Assembly (NCBI RefSeq): GCF_964031045.1 | Contig: NZ_OZ034994.1 | Coordinates: forward strand, 496,001 to 560,000 | Direction: 5' to 3' | Source: Spiroplasma endosymbiont of Aspidapion aeneum | GTDB lineage: Bacteria; Bacillota_I; Bacilli_A; Mycoplasmatales; Mycoplasmataceae | DNA length: 64,000 bases | Shown here: positions 54,384 to 64,000 of the stretch, piece by piece | Position numbering within the stretch: the stretch's first letter is position 1 | Layout of the letters: the number at the start of each line of letters is the position of its first letter | The notes under the pieces: generated by a model | Told to the model about the DNA's origin: nothing | Databases searched by the model: none | Seen by the model: only the letters and a program-made list of their open reading frames with translations | Program-made: the position numbers and the translations under genes

Positions 54384-55300
54384 TTGGCTCAAATAAATAA
54401 TGATAAAAATTTTTTAAGATTCAAAAATAGATTTAAAAAATCATTAGCTTTTTTCATTACCGTTATTTCTCTAAATAAAAAATGATATATTTTATCTCTA
54501 CTACTACCGGTTTCTTTAGTTTTGGTTTTTAATTTTAATTTTATCAATAAATTATTTATGCCTTATCAGGCAAGTTTTAATCATCCAGAAAATATAAACA
54601 TCGATAAATGAATCGAACAAATTTATTCAGTTTATGAAATTTATGCTACTGTTTTTTTTGGTATTTTTTATATTGTTATTTTTATTCCATCATTTATTTT
54701 TGGGTATATTCTATTCTTTAAGCAGTTAAAATCAAAATATTATCGATATGCATTTTATAGCGGCTTAAGTCGTAATTGTGTTCTTTATGTGCTTTTGTTT
54801 TCTTTATCATTTTTACTAATTATAAATGCAATTGTTGTTCTTGGAATTGTTAGTGCAATTGGTTTTCCAATATATGAGAATAGGCTAACAGCTTGTTGGG
54901 AAATATTTAATATTTATATAAATGTATTTTTATTTATTCTATTAATAATTATTGGGGGGTATTTATTGTGAAATAAACCAAATACATTGTATTTAGCTAT
55001 AATTGCTATTTTTTCAATTTTATTAATAATAGTTGCAACTATTAGTAGAATAGATTATTTGATCCTATATATAAAATATTATTGTTGAAAATGATATGGG
55101 AAAGATGTTGTAGTTTTTATAAAACAAATCCTTCAGAATCGGCATTGAGTGTTATTAAATATATTCCATTTGTTTTCTCGTCAATGACAAGTCTGGCTAC
55201 AAATAATATTTATAAATATATTAATCTAGTTTATTTTACAATATTTACACCAGTGCTTATATATACACTTTTAGTTTTAAATAAAAGAGTTATTTTATAA
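54384..55300 (+). pseudogene. ABC-2 type permease, copy 1, frameshifted near the C-terminus
   Basis: TTG start at 54384 after AAGGGAG. The first frame runs through RIDYLILYIKYYCWKWYGKD, then shifts by one base near 55117-55135 (T5 and A4 runs), after which the second frame reads FYKTNPSESALSVIKYIPFV to KRVIL. The paralog at 56737 is in one frame over the same region, and the two align across the shift. Six helices; shared ITAxxLFF-type and YSGL(S/T)R motifs. Without an ATPase gene next to it, it is probably defunct, unless the indel is a sequencing error. Confidence 0.75.
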
Positions 55301-55431
55301 GTAGTCTAAAAATAAATTAAAAAATTATTTTTAATAAAAATATCTAGATTAAAAGACAATCAAGACAAATTAATTTAATTTATTAATTTTTAATCTTAGG
55401 ATGTTATATAATCAATGCGAGGGGTATAATT

Positions 55432-55995
55432 GTGAAAAAGAGATTATTGATAACATCTTTATTATCATTTGCACCATTTGCAAGTAATTTAACAACTTCT
55501 TGTGGAATTAATTCTTTATATATAATAAATCCATGTAAAGAAAATAGTACCTTTTATATTAAGAACTCTATGGTTGATAATAATAAAAGTTTGACCATTT
55601 CTCCATATACATATCATTTTCCCACTTCATTTCCTGGTGAAATTTCACCAACAAATTTTAATAAAATAGAAATTGATGTTGATAATGACCCTGTTTATAC
55701 TTATGATTTAGAACATCCGAATACAATTCCTCCTTCATATAAAGATGGAAAGAAATTTGAACTACAACCTAGTAAATCTCATTCAGGCTTTCAAAACTAT
55801 TTAAATTATGATGATTTAGATATTCATCCATACTCATATACTATTTACTGATTTACATTAAATGTAGCTTTCATTAATATTGATAGCAAATTAACAGAAT
55901 CTAAAATAAGTATAAAAACATATGATGAAGAAAAAAACCAAAAATCGCAAATTGCTGATATTGATTTTAAATTAGATTATAGTGAATATAAATAA
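55432..55995 (+). CDS. Lipoprotein, copy 2 of a duplicated pair
   Basis: 187 residues, GTG start after GAGGGG. Signal MKKRLLITSLLSFAPFASNL with lipobox TTSC (Cys 24). Clear relative of 53775 in the first 35 and last 50 mature residues. In operon with the ATPase and permease that follow (14 nt gap). Possibly a substrate-binding or immunity lipoprotein. Confidence 0.87.
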
Positions 55996-56009
55996 AAAAG
56001 GGGATAAAT

Positions 56010-56744
56010 ATGCAAATTAGTTTTGAAGATGTAAACAAAATGTTTGATGAAGAATCTGGGTTAAATGATATTAACATTAAAATTGATAAAGGTATCATTG
56101 GGTTGCTTGGTGTTAATGGAGCTGGAAAAACAACTTTTTTACGGTTGTTAACTGGTCTTATTATTCCCAATTCGGGAAGTGTTGATGTTAACGATATTTC
56201 AACAAGCGAGAGACATTTTAGACTCAATAAAATAGGCTATGTGTCAAGTGAAGATGATATTCCAAAATCTTTATCTGTTAGAAAATTTATAAAAATTTAT
56301 AAATATATGAATAGTGAAAAAAAGAGTAGAATTAATACATTGGCAAAATTATTAAACTTTAAATTAGATTCTAAAAAGAAAATAAAAGATCTTTCAACGG
56401 GAATGTATCAAAAATTAAAAATATGTATAACTCTAGGATATGATCGAGATATTTATTTATTAGATGAACCAACAATTGGTCTAGACCCTGTGGCTGCTAA
56501 ACTATTAGCAGAGTACTTAAAAGAAATTGCAAATGATAAAATTATTATTTATGCATCGCATATTTTAGAAGAGGTTGCCCACCTTTGCAATAAGGTTATA
56601 ATTATTAAAAATAATGAAATCTTTATAAATGAAGATGTTTCTAATTGAGATAATATTATAAATAAGCAAACTGAAATATATTATGATTTTTATGCCAAGA
56701 ATCAAAATATTAAAGATGTTTTGAATGGAGATGCTAATGAATAA
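56010..56744 (+). CDS. ABC transporter ATP-binding protein (cassette 4)
   Basis: 244 residues. Walker A GVNGAGKTT, Q-loop VSSEDDI, signature LSTGMYQKL (unusual Met-Tyr for the Gly-Gly position), Walker B YLLDEPTIGLD, H-loop ASH. Bacitracin/lantibiotic-type BcrA shape. Overlaps its permease by 8 nt. It may also energise the orphan permease at 54384. Confidence 0.92.
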
Positions 56745-57645
56745 TAATGTTGAGATTTTATATGAAAAAAATTTTAAAAAATATTATGGCTTATTTTCTT
56801 CAATTGTATTTTTAAATAAATGATGATTTATATGTTCAATTATAATGCCAATCTTACTGGTGATTGTATTTAGTTTTTGCTATCTTTCAAAGTCATTTAT
56901 TGATGATAATATAAAATGAAATCCACCCGCAAAAGGGAATGTGATAACTAATTGATTATCCCAATTTTATGGAATGCAACAAATGTTTGCTGTTCTTTTC
57001 TTTGGAATCTTTTATTTTTTTGTTTTTATTTCAACAATCCTATTTTCATATTTTCTTTTTTTTCATCAATTAAAGAATAAACGTTACAGATTTGCCTTAT
57101 ACAGTGGTTTAACTAGAGGTGAGGTTTTTTTTATTTTAATTTTTGCATTAGTGTTTTATCTACTTATAAATGCAACCATAGTCTTGTTTCTTGTTGCAAT
57201 TATTAATTTACCAATCTATGAATCTAAGTTTATCGCTTGCTGGGAAATATTTAATATTTATTTAAATATATTTATTTTTTCATTATTTTTTATACTAATT
57301 GGATATTATATTTGAAACAGATCACAAACATTATATATGATATTGTTTACTATTTTCGCTTTCATTTATATATTATTAATGGCAATTATACGTGCAGATT
57401 ATCTCATTTTATACCTCAACTATTATGCTCAAAACAAATATTCTGGGAACATATTAATAATTTGACACACTAAATGTCCTGTTTCTTTTTTAAATATTTT
57501 AAAATATTTACCATTAATTACAACATCAATGACAAGTTACGCCACATCAGATATTGAAAAATATCTGAATTTAATATATTCTGTTATCTTTGGTTCTATA
57601 ATTATTACACTCTTATATTTTAAAAATAAAATACTCTCACTATAA
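56737..57645 (+). CDS. ABC-2 type permease, copy 2
   Basis: A 302-residue membrane protein with six helices and many TGA-Trp codons. FYGMQQMFAVLFFGIFYFFV and ALYSGLTRGEVFFI correspond to YSVYEIYATVFFGIFYIVIF and FYSGLSRNCVLYV of copy 1. ATG 56737 starts in the ATPase gene's end. The intact version of the pair. Confidence 0.86.
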
Positions 57646-57727
57646 TTATAAATTTCTATTATTATTCACCAAATTATTAATTTTTAATTTAAACATTGGT
57701 TGAAAAGAAAAAATATTTTAACATTTT

Positions 57728-57750
57728 TGGTTAATAATCAACCATTTTTT
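57728..57750 (+). terminator. Intrinsic terminator
   Basis: TGGTT-AATAATC-AACCA followed by TTTTTT; it ends the cassette-4 operon. Confidence 0.6.
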
Positions 57751-57816
57751 TAAAATAATTTTAAAATTTATATATAATAAGTATAATATTAATAAATTAT
57801 AAAAAGGAATATTAAA

Positions 57817-58146
57817 ATGAAAAATATATTAAAGTTATTTGCCTCTTTAACTATTGGTTCAACAATATGTACTACTGTTACATCTTGTGGGCAACATTAT
57901 ATTGCGATTAATGTTGCTAATATATCTAGTTTAGATGAAATGAAGAAGATAAATAAAAAGAACAATATTGAAGAAGTTAATGCAATATTGAAAACAATCG
58001 TTGTTACTGGGGTTGAAAAAATGACCGCTGAGGTTAATAATCAAATAATAACATCCGTTATTGTGACTGTAACACCAAAAGATGGGTTTTATATATTAGA
58101 CCAGATGGACCATTTTGATATTAATAACGCAATTAAAGCTAATTAA
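57817..58146 (+). CDS. Small lipoprotein
   Basis: 109 residues. Signal MKNILKLFASLTIGSTICTT with lipobox TSC (Cys 24). The mature part of 85 residues (DEMKKINKKNNIEEVNAILK, IITSVIVTVTPKDGFYIL, HFDINNAIKAN) has the alternating helix/strand character seen in small spiralin-like lipoproteins of spiroplasmas. RBS AAAAGGAA. No family certain. Confidence 0.8.
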   Translation: MKNILKLFASLTIGSTICTTVTSCGQHYIAINVANISSLDEMKKINKKNNIEEVNAILKTIVVTGVEKMTAEVNNQIITSVIVTVTPKDGFYILDQMDHFDINNAIKAN

Positions 58147-58190
58147 TTTTTTTAAAATTTTATATATTATTTATAAATAACAAAAATTAC

Positions 58191-58219
58191 TTGACTAAAA
58201 TATATATATTGTGTATATT
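58191..58219 (+). promoter_or_regulatory. Promoter TTGACT-17-TATATT directly before an ATG
   Basis: -35 TTGACT at 58191-58196 and -10 TATATT at 58214-58219, 17 nt apart. Only 6 nt lie between the -10 and ATG 58226. The transcript should be leaderless or nearly so; no ribosome site is available. Confidence 0.6.
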
Positions 58220-58225
58220 AGTAAT

Positions 58226-58945
58226 ATGAATAAAAAACATTTACCATTTTTCATATATTTTGCAGTTATACCATTATTATCTGTTATTTCTGATTTAATA
58301 TTTTCTGTTACAAACCCGCCAAAAACTGATAGTACGTATTATTTTGATTTTTCACTTATTAATCAAATAGTATATTTTTCTGTTTGAGTCTCAATAACAA
58401 CATCTGTTGTGGGTATATATTTAATAATTTGATATTGTAAAGGTGAATATGAAAAAATTTCAAATTTTAATGTAATGATGACAACAATTATAAGTTTTAA
58501 TTCAGTTATATTTCTTGTTTATTGATTGGGGCTTGTTTTCTCACCTAAATCAATTCAAGGTTTTAGTACCCCATATAAAATAATAAAGTCAATTGTTGAA
58601 CATGGAATAACACCATTATTATTTATTTTTTATTATTTTTTCATATGAAAAAATGATAAAAAATATAGTACAATAGATTATATTAAATATAAGTCTTGAT
58701 ATTTAGCAATTATTCCAGGTATATATATTATATTTTATGTAACAAGATCTCTTATGATTCACAATTATGGAAGAGAAAATGACTACATATTTAATTCTAA
58801 CCCATATGCTCAAACAAATATGTGAGATAATCCTATTTATAAATGACTACCAATAATGATTCTGCAAATAATTGTCCCAGCCGCATTTGGTATTTTTTAC
58901 AACTATTTAAGTAATATTAATAACATCAAATTCCTTGACAATTAG
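58226..58945 (+). CDS. Membrane protein of unknown function
   Basis: 239 residues with six helices (MNKKHLPFFIYFAVIPLLSV, ISDLIF, then VSITTSVVGIYLIIW, FNSVIFLVYWLGLVF, TPLLFIFYYFFIW, YLAIIPGIYIIFYV, plus LQIIVPAAFGIFY). Nine TGA codons read as Trp break the frame into small pieces under the standard code, so the gene is easily missed. Pattern resembles the YdcF/'Tic20-like' small integral proteins, but no family can be named. Single gene with its own promoter. Confidence 0.78.
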
Positions 58946-59268
58946 CTAAAACCATACTAAGAATAGTTAAAATATAATATAAAATCCTAAATATAATACT
59001 AAATAAGTAAAGCATTATTTTATTTTATTTTTAATTATTTAGTAGTTTTTTGCTAATTTATTGAAAAATAAATTAAATTTATCAATATCACTTTATAGAA
59101 ATTAAAAGATTATTTTTTCCCCCTTTTCCCCCCTTTTTTACACAAACAAAATATAGTGGTATAATAATATTGTAATATAGTTAATTGGTTATCAACTATA
59201 AATTACTTTTCTTCCTATCGGCTATATTATAAAAAGATTAATAAATTTTTATTAAAAAAGGAGAAATT
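58946..59268 (+). promoter_or_regulatory. Intergenic region: C/T tract, extended -10 and hairpin
   Basis: A tract T6-C5-T4-C6-T6 spans 59113-59139 in otherwise AT-rich DNA. TG-G-TATAAT follows (-10 at 59160-59165), so the tract ends about where a -35 box would sit. The leader then holds a 7-bp stem, TATAGTT (59176-59182) with AACTATA (59194-59200), and AAAAGGAG before the gene at 59269. Slippage in the tract could alter promoter strength. Confidence 0.5.
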
Positions 59269-59820
59269 ATGAAAAAAATAATATCATTACTAGGAATAAC
59301 ATCAATATTTTCAATAACACCTTTACAAGTTATGTCTTTTAAAGAAAAAAATACCCCTCTAACTCAAACAACAGATGAGTACACAATTAAAAGTAATTAT
59401 GTTTATAAATCTGGGTCATCAAGCAGGGATTTTGACGATTCTTCTCTTATAGATTCTATTTATGGAGAAATAAATAAATTAATTGAAGAGAATAAACAAA
59501 ATATTACAACCGGTTCTATTCAAATAAAAAGTGGTAGTAGTTCATATACAAATTTTGATAATTTTGAAAAAATAATGGACCCTGCTGAAATTTATGCACA
59601 AAATAGAGTTATAGATGCATCAAAATATGAGTACTTAAAATTAAGTGGCCACGAAGAATATTCATGATCGTGGAGTCACGCTTGTCCTTCATATGAATGG
59701 GGATGAAAATATAAAGATAACTATAATCGAGAAACAGGACTTTATTCTTTTAGCGATAGAGGATATGGTTCTGCTGAAATAAATATAGATTTTAGATATT
59801 TCTTAACATACGCATCATAA
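59269..59820 (+). CDS. Secreted Trp/Tyr-rich protein heading an ABC cassette
   Basis: 183 residues. Signal peptide MKKIISLLGITSIFSITPLQ without lipobox Cys, so it is probably cleaved and released. The mature protein has a Ser-rich repeat (KSGSSSRDF and later IKSGSSSYTNF) and a Trp-rich segment, YSWSWSHACPSYEWGWKYKD (W133, W135, C139, W144, W146). It ends FRYFLTYAS. Three or more Trp are TGA. It is followed by an ATPase (19 nt) and two permeases. That context and size suggest a secreted peptide or bacteriocin with a self-immunity transporter (inference). No family confirmed. Confidence 0.75.
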
Positions 59821-59839
59821 GTTATAGATAGGGATTAAT

Positions 59840-60568
59840 ATGATAAAAATAAACAAGGTTTCTAAAATTTTTAATGAACACTATGCAAATAAAGACATTT
59901 CTTTTAGTGTTGCAAAAGGACAAATAACTGGTATATTAGGACCAAATGGGTCTGGGAAAACAACATTGTTTAGACAGATAACTGGGTTTATTAAATCGGA
60001 TGAAGGAGATATTGTTATTGACCAAATTAATCCTTGAAATAATCAACATAAGATATTTAGTAATGTTGGATATATATTGGGAGAAACTGTATTTTTTGAT
60101 AATTTAAGGCCCAATATATATCTGAAAAATTATTTGTCTTTAAGAAATTTTACAGATTTTGATTTTCTAAACTATTTGATTGATTATTTTGAATTAGATC
60201 TTAATAAAAATATAAAGAATTTATCAAAAGGTAACAAGCAGAAGGTTGCAATTATCGCAGCTCTTTGTGTTAAACCTAAAATTTTAATTTTAGATGAACC
60301 AACATCTGGACTTGACCCATTTATGCAAAAAAAATTTGTAAATATGTTGAGAGAATTTAGTAAAAAATATATGACAACTGTATTAATTAGTTCTCACACA
60401 TTACCAGAAATTAGAGAACTATGTGATAATGTCATCCTTCTAAAAAAAGGGGAAGTTGTTTCAAATGTTAATATAAAAGGTATTTCGGAAAACAAACTTA
60501 ATGATTTATTTAATAAAACATATCCAGAGCTTGTTGAAATAGAGCTTCCAAAAGAGAAAGATGAATAA
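59840..60568 (+). CDS. ABC transporter ATP-binding protein (cassette 5)
   Basis: 242 residues. Walker A GPNGSGKTT, Q-loop ILGETVF, signature LSKGNKQK, Walker B ILILDEPTSGLD, H-loop SSH. Clear paralog of the ATPase at 40849. Overlaps the first permease by 8 nt. Probably works with the two permeases and the secreted protein before it. Confidence 0.95.
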
Positions 60569-61454
60569 TTTTTTTAAATCATATAAAATATTTTCCCAAC
60601 ATCTTCAAATGTCTAAGTGGTATTTGATATCATTTACATTAGTTATTTTAATATTTTCAGTAACGATTGGATTGTTTTTATTGTTAAATCTAGAATATTT
60701 ACCAAATCCATGTCTGATTGCAAATTATAGTATGGAAGGTGCCCCACAAATATTTACAATTTCAAAAATGTGTAATATATGTTTATTATCTGCACCGTCT
60801 TTTATTATTATATCTTTAATTATGATTTTTATAATTAATAAGTATTTAGTATTTGAGTTAAATAACAAGACAATATTTTATTGATTGACATCAACTAAGT
60901 CTAGAAAAAATATAATTATTTGAAAAATAGTCTTTATTAATTGTTTTTTATTAATATTATTATTACCGATCACAATTGTATTGACTTTTCTTGGTTTAAA
61001 ATCACTCGATAAAGATATTTATATTCAAAATCTGTTTAAAAGTCTTTTTACTTATATGTTTATGCTTTTCTCTTTTACTAACTTATATATCTTAATGGGA
61101 GTTCTATGACATAAAAAAGTTTTTTTATACAATTCTATCCTAATTATATTTTTATTTTTAGTTCTTTCCTTATTTCTATTTGATACTATCTATAAACCTA
61201 GAGAAAGTAATAATAAAACAATGATCGCTATAAGTTATCTATCAATAGAAACTTTTTATTATAATTGTCTTCATTTTGGTATGGAATATGTAGATAGTAA
61301 AATATATATTAGGGATTTAGTCTTATACCAATTTAAATTAGAGGAAAATAATGTAATAATTTATTTAATATTGTTATTTATTCAAATATTATGTTTAATA
61401 CTATCATTAATTTTATCTGTTAAAAAATTTATTAATTTAGAATTTTATATTTAA
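60561..61454 (+). CDS. ABC-2 type permease (cassette 5, first)
   Basis: A 297-residue membrane protein with six helices; starts MNNFFKSYKIFSQHLQMSKW. Conserved cytoplasmic loop ELNNKTIFYWLTSTKSRKN, as in 41555 and 61473. First extracellular loop carries Cys/Asn residues (PNPCLIANYSMEG). Coupled to the ATPase by overlap. Confidence 0.87.
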
Positions 61455-61472
61455 TATAATGAAAGGTAAAAC

Positions 61473-62399
61473 ATGAAAAATTATTTTATTTCAAGAAAAA
61501 TTATTTGACAACATATTAAATTGGCAAAAAGATATTTAATATTCTTTTTTGTTTTTTGAATTATTGTATTGATACCAGTATATCTTTTCCCAATCTGGAC
61601 AATTGATTTAGATTACCCTTTTGGAATATGTTTGGGAGCCTATCGTTACCATGCTGGCAGATTAGGTGGTACTCATGCTGAATTGTACGATATTTTAAGG
61701 TATTTTGTGTTTTCAACGCCATCATTAATTTACTTTTCTATAGTTTTTATTTTCCTAATTAATAAATTTATAATTGGGGAAATAAAAAGTAACCGTATTT
61801 CATATTGATTAACCACAGAAAATTCTAGAAATAAAGTGTTGTTTAGTAAATATTTATTCATGTTACTTGTTGTCCTAATGTTATATTTACCAATCTTTAT
61901 TTTTTCAACAATAATGGCTTTGCTAGCATATGATGTGAAGATATATTTTTGATATGTATTTTGGTCAGAGTTCAATTTTTTAGCAGCAATTATATTGTTT
62001 TTATCACTATTTTTTTTAATGGGAGTTGTTCTTGCTAATCGAAAAAATTTATTTGATGCAATTTATTCATTATTTGTAATATATTTTGTAATAACATATG
62101 TTTTAGAATTGTTAGTACATGTTTCTACTTTATTTCACGACATATTTTGGGTCTTTAAATATATATCTTTTTCTGGTTTATCGCAATTTGTTTTAAATTT
62201 TGACAAACCAATTGAAGACCAATTAGTTTATATAAAATATGTTGCGTATAATTCAGAACCTGGTGAATACTATTCTTATAAAGAAGTAATAACTAGTGCT
62301 TGAATTGTTATTCTTGTAGTGTTTACAAATTTATCGCTTGCATGTGGGTGTGTATTTCTTGCATTGAAAAATTTCAAAAATAAACATATATATGCTTAA
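61473..62399 (+). CDS. ABC-2 type permease (cassette 5, second)
   Basis: A 308-residue membrane protein with six helices. Starts MKNYFISRKIIWQHIKLAKR, similar in plan to 60561 (HLQMSKWYL versus HIKLAKRYL), so the two permeases of this cassette are themselves paralogs. Loop EIKSNRISYWLTTENSRNK. A GAAAGG ribosome site precedes the ATG. Confidence 0.87.
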
Positions 62400-62488
62400 A
62401 AAAAATTTATATAACCGTGGTGAAAATTAAGATAATATAATATTAGACAACCAACTAATAATCAGATTTAACAAAACCTTATTAAATG

Positions 62489-62497
62489 TGCTATAAT
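62489..62497 (+). promoter_or_regulatory. Extended -10 promoter
   Basis: TG-C-TATAAT with -10 at 62492-62497 in the 247-bp gap after cassette 5. The leader to 62647 is about 145 nt with no recognised structure. Confidence 0.45.
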
Positions 62498-62646
62498 ATT
62501 ATTGGTTTGCAAAATCTATTATAATAATTTTATTCAAAAATTTTATTTATTATAAATTGACCATATCATGCTATAAATGCTTATTGAGCAAAAGGAAAAG
62601 GTTGATTAAAAATTAGCCAAATTTATTTCTCATAGAAAATATAAAT

Positions 62647-63426
62647 ATGCTTAAAGTAATATATTTACATACATTAAAAACTGCATTTGTAAGACTTCGT
62701 TATATAATAGCATGAAGTCTTACTTTTTTGATCTCTCTTTTATCAATTTTGATGGCGTTTTTAGGTTCAAATATGCAAGTTTGGATTATCATATTTTTAA
62801 TTATTAACATATTGTTTATTTCAATAATTAATATTATTTATTCAAATATTTTTTTTATAAAGCATAAAATTAATGGTTTATTAATATTAGAACAAAGGAG
62901 CAAGGTCAAATTGATTAATTCTTTTTTTGCTAGACTTTTAGCAATTAAAACAATGACAATTTTTTACCTATTGATACTAATAGGCTTATATTTTATAATT
63001 GCAACCTCTAAAACTAATTATTGAGATTCATATATTTATGTTAATGATTATGGAACGGGTTTATTTTATTTAATAATATATGATCTTTTCTTTGGTTCAT
63101 TATGTACTTTATTGTCGTGTGCTTTATATAAAAAAGGTTCGATTATATTTCCAATGATTTTTACAATATTCTTGTGTTTTTTCCCATTAATTAATATGAT
63201 AATAGCTGCTAAAGTTAATCAAGAAGATGGGAATGTAAATGGGTCGGTTTTTAGTGATTTTGTTAATAATTCATTAACAAATGAACAAATATCAGACTTG
63301 CATGATTTATTTGATGCTAATCTAGTAAATAAACAAAATAGTCCATTAAAGTTTAACGGAAATGAGGATAACTATAGAAATAAAATATTAGCATTACTAC
63401 ATGAAGATGAATATTACTTAGAATAG
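62647..63426 (+). CDS. Membrane protein, probably ABC-2-like; stop then coding-like DNA
   Basis: 259 residues with about six helices. Loop GLLILEQRSKVKLINSFFAR resembles QIILLEKRSKVKKQQIFWSR in the next gene, so the two are paralogs. It ends at TAG 63424-63426 after HEDEYYLE, but coding-like codons continue in the same frame to TAA 63520-63522 (SNIINIGANIGEKYSVLDI and onward). It is preceded by a weak ribosome site. No ATPase is seen yet; one may lie beyond the window. Confidence 0.65.
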
Positions 63427-63519
63427 AGTAATATAATCAACATTGGTGCAAATATAGGTGAAAAATATTCTGTTTTAGATATTATGCCAGATTTAATTAA
63501 TGCGCGCATTAATATGTTA
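63427..63519 (+). other. Possible read-on remnant of the preceding gene
   Basis: The frame after the TAG continues for 31 codons without a stop, including INIGANIGEKYSVLDIMPDL. Composition is coding-like, suggesting the TAG is a nonsense mutation in a longer original gene. Confidence 0.35.
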
Positions 63520-63587
63520 TAAAAAATATTTTTCTAACTAAGAAGATTTTAATCTATTTTTTATCATGTGTTTTTTTACAATTATTA

Positions 63588-64000
63588 ATGATTTTAATAT
63601 TAACAATGACAATTAGTTTTTGGGCTGGCTTTTATTGCTGATTATATAGTTGTGTTTTATTTATTACATTTTATGGTTTATTTTCAACATATAGTATGTT
63701 TATTAGTGATTATCAAAAGCAAATTATTTTATTAGAAAAGAGAAGTAAGGTAAAAAAACAGCAGATATTTTGATCCCGGGTCCTTGCGCAAAAAACGGTT
63801 TTATGGTCTTATCTATTAATTATAACATTATCATTTATATTTTTTTCTGTAGTTAATCCAAAAAAAACTAGTTATTATGATGTAAATTTATCTATTTTAC
63901 CATATACATTTTTTATTTTTTTGTATGAATTTTTATTATTATTAGTTTTTCTAGCTTTTGTATTATCAAAAAACTCTATATTTTCTTTGGTGTGTCTTTC
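63588..64000 (+). CDS. Membrane protein, paralog of 62647 (3' end outside window)
   Basis: The frame is open from 63513 to the window edge. ATG 63588 is the first start codon, but homology-like sequence (KNIFLTKKILIYFLSCVFLQ) extends upstream without an ATG, so the true start may be lost or non-standard. Conserved loop QIILLEKRSKVKKQQIFWSR. At least five helices visible. Partial; function unknown. Confidence 0.6.

Noticed and set aside
59269-59820. Lactococcin-972 family bacteriocin
   Set aside because: Size, signal peptide and aromatic content fit loosely, but the conserved spacing of Trp, Tyr and His of that family is not met, and the neighbouring membrane proteins do not show the large immunity protein.
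1-64000. tRNA, rRNA, tmRNA or CRISPR sequences
   Set aside because: No T-loop GTTCRANYC with a partner acceptor stem, no rRNA core sequences and no spaced direct repeats were noticed; small divergent RNAs could still be missed without a covariance search.

Overview
This window comes from a low-GC mollicute, almost certainly a Spiroplasma. TGA must be read as tryptophan (genetic code 4): most genes, including hisS, aspS, miaA and the DEAD-box helicase, are open end to end only with TGA as Trp, and the TGA codons fall where Trp is plausible. A spiralin-type surface lipoprotein with tandem 88-residue repeats (26639-27649) points to Spiroplasma, perhaps the Apis clade (inference). No rRNA, tRNA or CRISPR array was seen.

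Layout. 1-348 is the end of glycerol kinase. 649-6711 is a five-gene operon: ABC ATPase, two permeases, an exported protein and a membrane-anchored GH85 endo-beta-N-acetylglucosaminidase. A 1419-residue FtsX-type permease (minus strand) and a half-type ABC exporter follow. 13214-19004 is housekeeping: a membrane protein, hisS, aspS, two small conserved genes and engB. 19271-26036 is a second, rearranged version of the GH85/ABC locus, here with a lipoprotein GH85. Spiralin follows. 27750-32503 is a decayed region with IS3-like transposase remnants, an unidentified pseudogene and one intact OLD/RecF-like ATPase. Next come an NTF2-like protein and an exported-type repeat protein without a signal peptide. 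34767-38446 is core metabolism and translation (miaA, truB, ribF, rpsO, a conserved gene), preceded by a structured leader. 38777-43479 holds two ABC-2 cassettes, the first headed by a small Cys-rich ORF and carrying a nonsense codon in its ATPase. 43661-53477 is mixed: a repeat protein, a lipoprotein, an APC permease, a choline-kinase-like protein, trmL, a DEAD-box helicase, ravA and two PQ-loop proteins. 53775-64000 is again accessory: a duplicated lipoprotein/ABC-permease cassette, small lipoproteins, another ATPase plus two-permease cassette headed by a Trp-rich secreted protein, and two paralogous membrane genes at the edge.

How the genes work together. The theme is repeated small operons of one ATPase, two dissimilar six-helix permeases and a secreted protein or lipoprotein, the same architecture as LanFEG/Bcr-type exporters. 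Two of them carry GH85 enzymes, which in characterised members cut the chitobiose core of N-glycans. I infer a host-glycoprotein deglycosylation module, since a wall-less bacterium has no obvious substrate of its own. Promoters are mainly extended -10 elements (TGnTATAAT) without good -35 boxes. Several have an ATG about 6-7 nt downstream, suggesting leaderless mRNAs with mini-ORFs.

The most notable items are the twin GH85/ABC loci, the interlocked-helix leader upstream of miaA, the Cys-rich peptide cassette, the C/T tract beside the promoter at 59160, and the recurrent leaderless mini-ORFs.
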